From assembly GCA_000934385.1 (NCBI GenBank), contig KN880598.1, positions 1 to 53,114 on the forward strand: a stretch of DNA of 53,114 nt, written 5' to 3'. Numbering within the stretch: position 1 is the stretch's first letter; each line of letters starts with the position of its first letter. This document shows positions 22,747 to 33,214 of this stretch, piece after piece. The notes beneath the pieces were generated by a model. That model was not told where the DNA came from. It saw only the letters and a program-made list of their open reading frames with translations, and searched no databases. The DNA is from Cylindrobasidium torrendii FP15055 ss-10. Taxonomy: Eukaryota > Basidiomycota > Agaricomycetes > Agaricales > Physalacriaceae. The translations under genes and the position numbers were made by a program.

Positions 22747-23335
22747 CTACAGAGATAACGCCTGAAGACCAGGTATGATTTCTTCGTCTTGGAGGTCACT
22801 GACGACCGCAGGAATATCTGAAGTGATGCTCGTCTGTAGCGTCGTCTTTGCTTCTAACCGGCGCAGCGTCATGAGGCTCTCAACCTGGTTGTCTTGTCTC
22901 TCTCTCTCCAGTTGACTGGAGCGATCCCGCAACCATGAAATGCAGTTTTCTAGGCCGGCGGATGGGTCATTGGCCAAAGCTTCCCTCACTCGCTTCAGGA
23001 ACTCCTCGCCAACCTTGCGGCGTGATTTTTGCTGGATTATGGTGGCCAGATGCCCGCTCTGATTAGCTAGCTGGACCGAACGCGGCCCTACGTCTTGAGC
23101 AACAACCTCGTTCTGCCCATAAAATTCAGACCTGCCCTTGGGGACTTGGGACCTTCCAATCGGCCGAACGTACCTGGAGGTCTGAGATCCGTTTTGGAAG
23201 AGGCGCTGTGCCAATTAGGCGGCGTTTGTTGAAGCCCGTACGCTTGATCCAAACTAGGCTCGTTTCTGTCTTCAAGCACTGCAGAGGCAAATCTACCTCC
23301 TCTTCCTCCAGGTCAGATTCTGCGCGGCGCTTCAT
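22747..23335 (-). CDS. Small hypothetical protein, charged and helical
   Basis: Exon 1 is 23335-23174, then a 61-nt intron (GTACGT, a CTGAAT branch region, GGGCAG), then exon 2, 23112-22747, giving 175 residues. A shorter 37-nt intron ending at CCAAG is also in frame. The N-terminus MKRRAESDLEEEEVDLPLQ suggests a nuclear, acidic protein. The rest is helical (RRKVGEEFLKRVREALAND). Family not recognised. It is transcribed toward the GRF gene, with a membrane-protein gene behind it on the same strand. Confidence 0.55.
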
Positions 23336-23795
23336 CGAGAGATATCAATGTTGAACAGCAATCTCCCGTTTCTTGCTCGCCTTATATACCGAAATCCAGC
23401 TGAGCCTGCTCTTCACGTGCGCGCAGCTAGGGTTGCGCCGCCAGGGCATTTCATGACAAACAAGCATTCGCAGACAGTTCGCGGAACAGCTCCAGCGGTT
23501 TGAAAAAGCGTTTCTCAAAATTGTATCTGCTACGCCATAAAGAAACGTTTGTTCAGCCGAGATCCCCGAGTGGAATCGTTCGCGCTAATCCGGTCGGCCA
23601 GCGTCGCAGAGCTATAAATGAGCGGCTCAGGTCGCATAGCGCTGCAAGGAAATACAATCCGCGACGACGTAGCAGCAGGCATGGGGAGTTTCATTGGTAT
23701 GTACACTCTTTGTCTATTGCAACAAATAGCACCTGGCCGCCTGTTCGGCGTACATAGGTCTCCAGCAACATGAGTGAGAAGTGCTTGAGCTGTAA

Positions 23796-24835
23796 CTAAG
23801 GCAGATTGCTATTGTAAATGCGTTCTATGTCTCCGTCCAGCCTGGCAAACTGATTTTCCACTTCCGACAAGCGAAAGGATGCGTCTTCACAGTAAATAAT
23901 GAGATCGCTCATTAGCTGCGCGTTCGTTCTGAATTGCGCAATTGAACGAAACAGCTCCCTCCGGAGAGCCGCATGGAGCCAACGGTACGTCCCTTCGGAG
24001 ACGCGAGCGAGATACTCTTGCGCTAACATGTCCCGGGCGCGATGTACGGCGTTTCTAGCGGCCTTCAGTCGCACGAGTACCATCACAATCTTCAGGTGAA
24101 TCGCCCAGGCATCTGCGGCTGCTAGTTCTCGGTCGGCGGCGTTCTCGGCGATATACGGCGGGGTAGGGAAGGGATGAATAGTGCGTCTGTGAAGACGAAC
24201 GGTGATATTTCTGAACCAGGGATAAGCACTTCGCGATCAAATAACACATAACGTTGCTCTCACCCTTTAAGATCAATATGAACGTAGGCGGCCAAGCCTC
24301 CCAATAAGGCCGTCGCTTCTCGCCTCAGCCGGATAGCTTCGACTAATGCAGGATGCAGCGCCTCGTTGCTATCGCCAATGTCGCTGCTCTGGACAGCAGC
24401 CAGTAGCCTGTGCTCCGACGCGTCGCCAGATCGAGTTGCAACCCGATCCAGAAACAAGACCACCGGCATGGTCGTCCCAACCGTCCAGTCACACGGGGAT
24501 TGCTCAAACGGCTTTGCGTATGAGGAAGAATGCAGAGTAGGCCGCGCCCAATAGGGCCCCAGCATGACAGCATGCTCCAGGCGCACGGAATGAAGTACAA
24601 TGCGAAGGAGCTCGACCATCCACCCGAGTACACAGACGCACACCGCGGTGTAAATTACCAAGCGGCTAACCGTGATGTTAAAGACAAAGCGCATTATCAA
24701 TCTAATCATACGGGGGTTAGTGCTGAAGAGGGTCAGGAAAGGGCGCGTACGCGAGTATTGGTGCAGACAGCGCTGGAAGGAAGGGCTCAGCACCATAATT
24801 CTTGGGGATTCAGCTGCATTTAAGCCGATGTACAT
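23796..24835 (-). CDS. Hypothetical membrane protein
   Basis: Exon 1 is 24835-24264, then a 53-nt intron (GTGAGA to GGTTCAG), then exon 2, 24210-23796, giving 328 residues. One or two hydrophobic segments lie at about residues 45-80 (LVIYTAVCVCVLGWMVELLR). The C-terminal half is helical, Arg- and Ala-rich, without a recognised domain. A downstream ATG (residue 14) could be used. It is divergent from the plus-strand gene starting at 25337, 501 bp away. Confidence 0.6.
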
Positions 24836-25336
24836 GCGATGTACTTGCGTCTTGCGCGAGCATTGCTTCGGGGAGAGATGGCTCTCGTCTGCATTGCATT
24901 TGTTCGGTTGCGGCGTGCTTCAGGGCGCCGTTCTAGCGGGGGAAATGAAACAGCCTGGGGCCCAGCCCACTTTGTCACTATAGGAAGCCTATTGTCGCGT
25001 CGCACATCAAATTATCTATTGTCCAGGACCGTCGTTGTGGCGCCAACCGATCGCTTGATTTAATTCAATTCCATTGTTCTCTCAGCGTCCATATTAGGAA
25101 AATGACTAACCCTGACCTGCGCACGCTCGAGCACTCATCCTGACTTTCTACAAGAGTAATTGAATACTCTACGATAACCAAAACTTATCAAAGGGATTGT
25201 TTTCAGTCTAGTGAAGCGCGTAGGCAAGTTTGTGGTTGTTTGTCGGCATGAAAGCCATGAGCTGCTGCGTTTTGGGCACGTTGTTTCCTCTCTTTGTCTT
25301 TCATCTTCAACTCGCGCTAAGCCACTCGCACTCACC

Positions 25337-26678
25337 ATGGCGCACTGGAATCTGTTTGGAGCCTTTGGAATGGTGAATCCAAAAGACTTCTCCCTCTTTA
25401 CAACGCTCATACCTTCTAAGGGAAACCCTCAGAATGCAACCCCCGCAGGGCCGGCTCCAGGAGCACCTAACAACGACATCAATGACCGCCTACGCAATAT
25501 TGAGGCTACTTTGGAAGGCATTGCTGCTGCAAGGCAGCGGCACAACAACGCTCGAGAGGAGCGTCGCCCTGAGCCTCGAGCCGCAGACGACAACAGATGG
25601 CCAGGACATCAGCCTCGAACGCCCGTGAGAACTCGCGAGGCCGCCATTATTCGTGCTATCCTGCGACAACATTGGCTACGTGCGCCACCTCAGTGTCGAG
25701 AGCCTAGCGACGTAGAGCTCGAGAACTTCGACATTGAGTTACAACGCGTCCGCCGTCTTTATGGTAGGAAGGCCGTACCAGAGATTCGCCTTGGTCTGGA
25801 CGAACTGGCCTTTGAACGCGACGTCAAGTCCATTTGGAACAAGGCCCTTGTCTGTCAGCTCGTCCAAAGGGTGGTTTTCGTTGCGTTGGAACAGGAATGC
25901 CCACGCAGCCAAGCGGAAGGAGGCCCTAGGAACTGGGGAGACGCCAGCTACGCAGGACAGGAATATCGCCGGGATGTTGAGCTGCGGGTGCGGGAGTGCA
26001 TCGGTCACATGTTCAGTGAAGAAGCCCTCCATCAAGACGAGTTTGCACACGCAGAACGAAACGGGAATAATGCGTCCTACCAGGGACGGAATAGGGTAAG
26101 TTTTGCCCCAGGTAGTTGGGAATCTTTCGAGCTGACGCTTCTTCTAGCTCCTGAATCGTCGTCTGGACACGGCTGTATCCGTAGACTGGCTCGGTGCTAA
26201 GGCTGTCAAAGTTCTGAGGTACCTGGGCACGGAGGGCATGTCGAGCGACGACGACGACCCCGTCAATACTAACACTAAGATCATTCACCAAGTTCTTTGG
26301 CGTCATCCCGATGTTACCTTATTCGTACGACTCTTGGACAACATTGCTAGAATGCAGAGGCTTGCAATGAGTCGAGGACCATACTACCACAACTCCGATG
26401 CCGAAGACGATGCCCCTCCAGCCAACGTTCGCACCGGTCGTCCTCGGGATAAACGGAAAGGAAGACAGCCGTTCAAACGAGTGGAACCAGATCAGCCAGT
26501 TCCCTCTCGCCGTCCTATGAACCCCCGTCCAGGAATGGCGGCGAACCTCTACAACCGCCCTGCTATGATCGCCGCGGGGGTGGACGAGTGGCTTTGGCAA
26601 AGCCTTGTGCGTCCCCGCGCCCCAGACGATGACCTTCTCCGCTATAATCAGCCAGAGGGGCGCCGACCTAATATCTAA
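25337..26678 (+). CDS. Unnamed Agaricomycete family protein with GMSSDDD motif
   Basis: The ATG at 25337 sits in a strong CACCATGG context. The longer open frame upstream begins only at GTG. Exon 1, 25337-26095, a 52-nt intron (GTAAGT to TTCTAG) and exon 2, 26148-26678, give 429 residues. A helical N-terminal half is followed by the block KVLRYLGTEGMSSDDDD, then HQVLWRHPDVTLFVRLLD and a Pro/Arg-rich tail. I recall a GMSS(D/E)-acidic block followed by a W-R motif in many dispersed mushroom genes of unknown function, sometimes next to transposons. No enzyme motif is visible. Confidence 0.7.
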
Positions 26679-27670
26679 CAGGAGTACCAAGAACAGAGAC
26701 TGTCGGCATAACGTTTCACATATTACATATCTACTTTCCGTACTCTGACCTTTTAAAACAATCCCCACTTGTATTCTATTTTAACGCCTGAACCGTACAT
26801 AGCACGCAGCCCCAAGCTTACTTCCTGCGCCTTGTTTGTTGTCTGAATAATACTCACCCCGTAGCGGCTTTCGTGTGATTCTCCCGTTGAACAAACGCAG
26901 CTCCTGTTTGCAATAACCATTAGTGTCGCATCGGTCGACCCGTGCCCGCTGCTTAGCTGGTAGTCGTCGGCTGCCATTCCGCCCGACAAAGGGTGATACC
27001 CCAATCTATGGTACTGTTTGACCTTTGTTTCAGAACCCGACTCATTGCTGCTGCGAACATTAGGCCTAACTTCTAAGGTATCCATTGCGGTACTGCATGA
27101 AGTTCTGCTCATTCTCATAAGAGATAACGACGGACTAGCACCATGCTACGTAGTACATATGCGAGATCAAGGTGGTCGGGCGTCCGGAATGACAAGACGG
27201 GCGAGCATCTGCCGGACGGAGTCGGTGTGAAATCGACAAGCGCGTCGGAGAAGGGCTTCCGCGGCGAAAAGCGATGTGGCCAGACGGACTGTAGAGAACA
27301 GAGGCCATCCGGACGACCTGAGAGGTCTGAGATGGCTGGGCCGGCGGGGCTCTTAGTACAAGTTCAGCGGGATAGATGAGAACAATAAGACGCACAGGCT
27401 TCTACGCCCTGGTATTGGAGCGATGGTTTCATGCGCAAGCTAGCCCCTCGCCGATTCCAACACCATGCCCGCGCCCTTGCGACGTCTCCAACCTTAGATT
27501 GGACCGAAGATCCGTCATGCGTGTTCGTGCATTGCAAATACCTGCAGTAAGTGCAATTCGAGATGGGAAAGAAGAAAGATACCTATCGCGGACTGTAGGA
27601 TGACAAGGGCGTTGCTGCAAAGGCGGTCAGGTTTCTTCACTCGATGTGCATTTGAAGCGCGCACCATTCC
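26679..27670. other. Intergenic between convergent genes
   Basis: Several overlapping short frames on both strands, none supported. I see no repeat or RNA gene. Confidence 0.4.
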
Positions 27671-29142
27671 TTAGTCTGATTCTGCGGTAGACGGCGCTGT
27701 AGAAGGCGACTGACTAGTTGAGCTCCCTCCTCTTGAGCTGGTTCCCAGCGCCGATAGCAGCCGGCGAACCTGAATTGCAAGTGGGGAAATCTTGAGTCCC
27801 TCTTCCTCTCGGACGGTCTGTTCCATACTCTCCTCAAAGCGCTGGTCGCGCCCGTCCTCGTCGGTCATCCATATCGGTCTCTGACTCGTTGCGGAGGATG
27901 GATCCGCTTGTCGGTGGGCGTCAGTACCGCAGAGTCGGACGGTGGCAGTCCGCCTGGCCTGAGTTTTCCCTTTCCGCTGGGTACAGCGTCTTGATTTTGC
28001 GGAGTGGCGGCCGATGACTGGGGGCAAGGGCAAGTTGTGCCGTCGAAGGGGGTCCCAGTCGATTGTAAGGCGCTGGGGGCGGAGAGGCTGATCTTGAAGA
28101 CAAAGACGACGTCCGCGACATGGACATCCACTTGAGTCCACGGGTCACACTGTCGCGCAGACTCTTCGGCGGCGGCGACGGCGTCTCTGAGACTTCATCG
28201 CGATCGCTGTCTGAGCTCGACAGTTCGCCTGAGAAGCGCTTCTTGGACGGTGGCTGAGGGGGAGCGGGAGATGATTGAGGAAGGCTTGTATTGCGCGGAG
28301 GAGGTTGGATGATGGTGACCAACGGCGGGGAAGGCGGCCTCACGACCACAGGGCTCGATAATGAGCTTTCGACTCGGGAACGCTCGACGACCGTGGGTGC
28401 GAACGCTCCTTGACGGACATGGTCAGAATGAGGAGAACTAGCGAATTGGTCAGCCGCATTCTGCTTGTACCAATGCCACTCACGGTGTCCGGCGCGCCAG
28501 TACAGCCTCAACACTGGGCGGCAACTGCAGCGCCTGGCGCACTGCCTCTAATTGCGCGCGTTTCTCCCGATCCAGACCAGGAGGGGTAGGCAGTGTGCCA
28601 GCAGTGGAATGTAGCCCAGGTCGGTAGTTGATGGACGATCCAGGGTCCTGGGGTGAGAACGTGCCGACGACGACAGGCGCAGCAACTGGTTTCCCTATTT
28701 CTTTGCTTTGGCCGACCTCTGGGGTAGTCACGCTCTGCCCTGTCGACCGGCGTTTGGGCTCGAGTGTTGGCCGTTTCGGAGTGTCCCCGGGCTCCTCTGT
28801 CGCATGGGATTTGGACCGATTGTGCTTGTAGCTGCCGTCGGGAGCAGCGACGAGGGCGACGTCTGTCCCTGCGGTGGGTACGATAGACAACTTCCGGCGC
28901 ACCTCCGCGCCAGATCCAGAGGCCATTTGCCGGTTTGCCTTTGGAGACGCCTGGGATGATCCAGTTGAGTAGTCGCTGTCGCTAGAGGAGTAGGCCGAGG
29001 AGGAGGAGGAGGACGGTGGTCGAGAGCGAGCCACGGCGACAGGCTTTGGAAAGGTTCCCTGGTCGGCCAGGTTGCTCCCGTAGTAAAGGAGAAGAGCCTC
29101 GGTGTCGCTGTGTTCGACCGCGGGCCGTCGTACGTGGGCCAT
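27671..29142 (-). CDS. Ser/Pro-rich disordered hypothetical protein
   Basis: Exons 29142-28484, 28437-27928 and 27878-27671 (introns 46 and 49 nt) give 458 residues. The first splice is strong (CTGAC branch). The second, ending GTCAGAG, is less certain but restores a conserved-looking tail (FEESMEQTVREEEGLKISPL). The start MAHVRRPAVEHSDTEALLLY and the short helix AQLEAVRQALQLPPS look structured. The rest is Ser/Pro-rich disorder with SDSD clusters, suggesting phosphorylation. Function unknown. It follows the KCS1 homologue on the same strand. Confidence 0.65.
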
Positions 29143-29523
29143 TGCCTTTATAGTGCCAACGCGATGGTGGCTCTGACCAAACAGTGCTGTCGATCAATTG
29201 TTTAGGGTTTCGCGCATGGGACATATATACCACAGACAGTACACTTGTTCCTGTTTACAAGGTGCAAGTCTAATCTAGCGAATGAATGGAAGCAGGCGAA
29301 AGCAAGCCGTGGCTCCAAGTGTCAAGCTTCAAGGTCTACGAATGCATTCCCACGGGCTTATGTAGATAAAGAAAATAGCTAGTGATATAGACCTCCCTCG
29401 CACTAAACCAAGTTGAAACGGCATGGGTATTCGCATACTAATTATCGATAACATTACATCGAAAACAAGAAATCGATACAAGCAGAGAAGAAGAAGGCCA
29501 GAAAAGAGGATGCGCATTGCGCA

Positions 29524-32383
29524 CTACGTCGACAGGCAACCCAGATCGTCCCCGTGCACGCCGGAAATCTCGTCAAACACTTCCCGTCCGTCCACGGCCA
29601 AGGCTGGAAGCTCTCCCCTCCTCTTGACCCGCTCCTCGTTCCACACGTCTTCCAACGCGCTTGCCAGACTCCCCAAACCGAAGAGGAAGCCGCGGTTAGG
29701 TTGGTTAGGGTAGTGTGGGGGAAACCGCGCATATATCAGCCCAGTCTTGTCGTCGACCTCAGCCTTGTACCCTGCTGATGATGAACTCTTCGCATGCGGA
29801 GGCAAGTCCCGATTCGAGGGTGGGTAGGCCAGCCAGTCGTTCCCAGTGGTCGCGTGAGCAAAATTTACAATCCGTACGTTGATTTCCCCACGCGACCGTG
29901 ACACTTGCAGCAAACGCTCGCTTGCCGTCCGCCGCAATGACGGCCGACCATCTCGATGCCTATCCGTACTCTCCGACCGCTTGCTAGAAGAGACGGCCGG
30001 TGTCACCGAAGCCCTGAAGGCATCCTGAGCTTCGGAATCGCCGTCGTAGATGAGCAGCAAACTACAGCCATAGAAACGGAAGCCACGCAATCGATTGATG
30101 ATCTTGGCGAGACCATAAAGCTTCTGGAGGAGGACAGGGATCTGGTGCGCTAGTAATCGTTCCCCGCGATGGATGAACGAAGCAATAGTCGACGCGAACT
30201 GTAATTTCTGCAGCTGGCGTCCAGCGTTCTTGTCTTGCATCTCGTACGCTTGCGTGACCGAGTTCCACTTCTGCATCCCACACATCCGCACGCCCAGCGA
30301 CCAACTCGTCGTACGGTCACACTTTTTGCGCTGACTCTTCTTCTTGGCTGGAGTGGCATCCGTCCCGTACTGCGGTGTCCCCATCTTGAGATCCATGACA
30401 CATGGGTGCTTATGTCGTCCAGTCAGGTCCTCCATCAGAATAAAGTGGTCCTGCCGTGTCGTGGGCTGTCGATGGTGCATCCTAGGCAGCGGCTGCGCCT
30501 TGGGGGCTCGTCGCACCCGTCAAGATTGAACATCATGGCTTCCCTCTCCAATGCCTCCAGCTTTTCTGGCGTTGCAATCATCGTCTCGCTTTGAACACGC
30601 CGGACGGGTTGCGCGCTCTCCAAGCATACGCGGTCAACATGGCTGAGCAACTTGCGTGGTCGGCGTCGGCGTCGGCCAGGTATTGGAGAACCATCCTCCC
30701 CATATTCTACATCCGCCTCATCGTCTGCCTCGAGTCCTCCTGTTCGCCGCCGGAAACGTCTCAAGACGCTGCTGAATACGTGGTCTTTCAGCCTAGTGTT
30801 GACTGTAGGACTGCCAGCACCACCGAAATGGGGAGTTCGCTCCTCGTCAGAAGTTGAACTGCGTTTGCGTGGGGGAGCCTCTGCGAGCTGGGGTGGCATC
30901 GCTCGCAGCGATACTCGAGGTGAATTGGCTGGGGTCGGGGCAAGGTTGAATGGGAGGGGTTTCGGAGGTGGGATTTGCATTCCATCGTCCTTGGCCAAAT
31001 CCGAACTGGAGGTAGTTCCACCTGCGAACTGCTGTCGTTGTAGCTGACGGCGCGCGTAGCTTGGGACCACGCTGTGTGACATCAACCTATTTCGCCCGTG
31101 TTGGAGGAGCCACTCTGGGATGATATGTCGATTCCTGCCAAGAACGACCTCCGGCATTTCGTCGTCGGTTGACTCGGGGTCGAGGTCGTGGGAAGATTTA
31201 GTCTCAAAGGTAGCATGAGCGCCGTTTGACGTCGCAGACTTGATGAATGGTGGACGAGGGGTCAAACGAGGCGGGGAATTCGTCTTGGGTACTCTGCGAT
31301 AACTGACCAGCATAACGCCGAGATAGCGAGGAATAAAGGCAAGAAGTGGGGGCGCTTCTTGTTCGACGGCCTCATAACAGAGGTTCTCCCGAGAAACTAA
31401 AGGCTAGTAAAGTTAGACATTGGGGATACAAACGAGCCATGGATAGGCACACCTTACAGACAGCGCGCTTCGTGAACTTGTAAATGGCAGTGTGACCACC
31501 GACTTGGTTGCGAAACGGCTTGAGAGGGATATGGGGAAGGTTGAAGTCTAGGTTGTCGCTATCATAGCCACGGTCGAACTGGTCTTCTTCTTCGGGGTTG
31601 TGAAAAGAAGCTGTTGAAGTCGTTGTCGTTGCAGATGCAGTCTCCCAGGTAGACCGGGGAGGTCGAGACAGCCGCATTTGCAGCTCATTCCCGCGGCGCT
31701 TGGACGTATCGGGTGTAGATAGAGGCGCCAGTGCGCTACGGACGCCGTAGATTTGATTGAAGATGGTTTTGACTCAAAGACGTTGCCTCCGTCCGTTCCA
31801 ATAACCTTCCAAAACCGGGATGTTGTCGACGTAGACTTTGAGCCATGAACCGCCTCGTCGGAGCTTGATGAAAGCGAGGATGAGAAGTTCGAAGTCCACG
31901 GCCTCAGCCCATTCGATATCTCGCTCTTTGAGCCGCCAGGCTCGTCGCTAGTCCCGATGACCACCCGCATGCCCACCTGAGATACGTTAGCAGAGTTCAT
32001 GTAGACCCGCGTGCACGCACCCCAACTGGCGTCCGAACTATCATCAGCCCAACGAAGGGACTGGAATCGAGTCTACGTCTGAGTACGCTGCCACGTCGAG
32101 AACTTCGCATGGCCGTGGAATAAATGTCCGAAGATGCACGTCTCCCAACTTTTCCTGCGGGCGCCACAGCAAGACTGGCTTGACCGATGTTGCCGCCGTC
32201 TTCGGCGCGCCCCCAGCATTGGAGTCCTAGCTGTAATGTCAATCATCGAAAGTTGGGCTGTAGCAAGGAGTACCCAATGCTTCTCATGAGGCTGTAGCAA
32301 AGCGCAGGCTGGCAGGCATAGACCGTCTACAGTTCTGGCGGCAATTTCAGGTGCATTATTGAAATACCTTGCATAATGGCCAT
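29524..32383 (-). CDS. KCS1: Kcs1-type inositol hexakisphosphate kinase homologue, apparently damaged
   Basis: IP6 kinases phosphorylate IP6 to the pyrophosphate IP7. Diagnostic parts are [19 protein letters not shown] before a 49-nt intron (31404-31452), PLVSREN and [16 protein letters not shown] after it, then [16 protein letters not shown] with the DLKMG motif of the inositol polyphosphate kinase family, and [11 protein letters not shown]. The late metal-binding motif, normally (I/V)DFAH, reads VNFAH (codon AAT, about 29862). Two frame breaks lack normal introns. One is between FNLDG and the HFILMED block (about 30435-30520, beside a C5 run); a 35-nt intron is the only splice that fits. 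The other is near 31745-31775. The 5' end, an ATG at 32383 plus introns of about 59, 43 and 44 nt, is my best guess. It is either a decaying gene or one with base errors. Confidence 0.85.
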
Positions 32384-32427
32384 TTTGGGATGGTCCTATT
32401 GCCAGCGGGTGAGCGGGCTTGCCATCA

Positions 32428-32740
32428 CACCGGTAGATGCCGGAATTCGAGCTGAATCGTCACGTGCTGGCTCCGAGGAGGAGGGGGCGTTCGTTTGGGC
32501 GTGGCGTACCGGCAGTCGATGCCGGAAACCGGGTCGATGATGCTCTCGGGCATTGCTCACGTGCTCACTTTCGAGGAGGGGGGCCTCGAGCGTGGCATAC
32601 CGGCAGTCGATGCCGGAAACCGGGTCGATGATGCTCTCGGGCATTGCTCACGTGCTCACTTTCGAGGAGGGGGGCCTCGAGCGTGGCGTACCGGCAGTCG
32701 ATGCCGGAAACCGGGTCGATGGCAATCTCCCGTGCTTGAC
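32428..32740. repeat. 91-bp minisatellite with internal palindrome
   Basis: Three near-identical units with a 91-bp period (TACCGGCAGTCGATGCCGG starts at 32507, 32598 and 32689), plus a degenerate unit before them (ACCGGTAGATGCCGG at about 32430). Each unit contains the 6-bp inverted repeat CCGGCA-GTCGA-TGCCGG and the block GGGCATTGCTCACGTGCTCA. It lies just beyond the presumed 5' end of the KCS1 homologue. Its open frames are a by-product of the 91-bp period. Confidence 0.85.
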
Positions 32741-33214
32741 GAGAGCACGCGCGCGAAACGTGGTTAATGCTTTGCACATAATCTCGCTGCATGCAGTTTG
32801 ATAATATTCCGACCCGCGTTGCTAATTACTACTTATTTCGTATTTAATTATCGCGCTCTTGTCCATATATTCTACCCCTCTCTGGGTAACGATGCACCTT
32901 AATCGCATCGATGCAGCGCTGGCGCGTTAAATGGATTTGTCTATCTTTTTACCCCGTGTGGTCTTGTTGATTAAAGCATTCTGACCTCTCGTTATTTCGC
33001 TGCATTCGCATTTTTAAACAATGCCTTGTCATGTCTTCAAGTTTCGCACTCTACATATTAATTTCTTGCATCTTAATAATAGCCATTTGTTACCCATCCA
33101 TATCTCGATGCCATCCTTGTTGCTTGTTGCTCGTGATACTCTCAGTTGAGCAGACAAAACCACTTGCGATAGATGTACAGTTTCCAGATGCTAACGATGA
33201 TATATATATGTATA
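32741..33214. other. Intergenic, AT-rich
   Basis: AT-rich, with a TATATATATG run and repeated TAACGATGAT near 33190-33225. No gene seen. Confidence 0.5.

Noticed and set aside
25211..25336. Upstream extension of the GMSSDDD-family gene from a GTG
   Set aside because: The ATG at 25337 has a strong context and the upstream stretch is probably 5' UTR.
32437..32801. Open frames with repeated VPAVDAGNRVDDALGH-type peptides
   Set aside because: They arise from the 91-bp minisatellite read in successive frames; no start or splice support.
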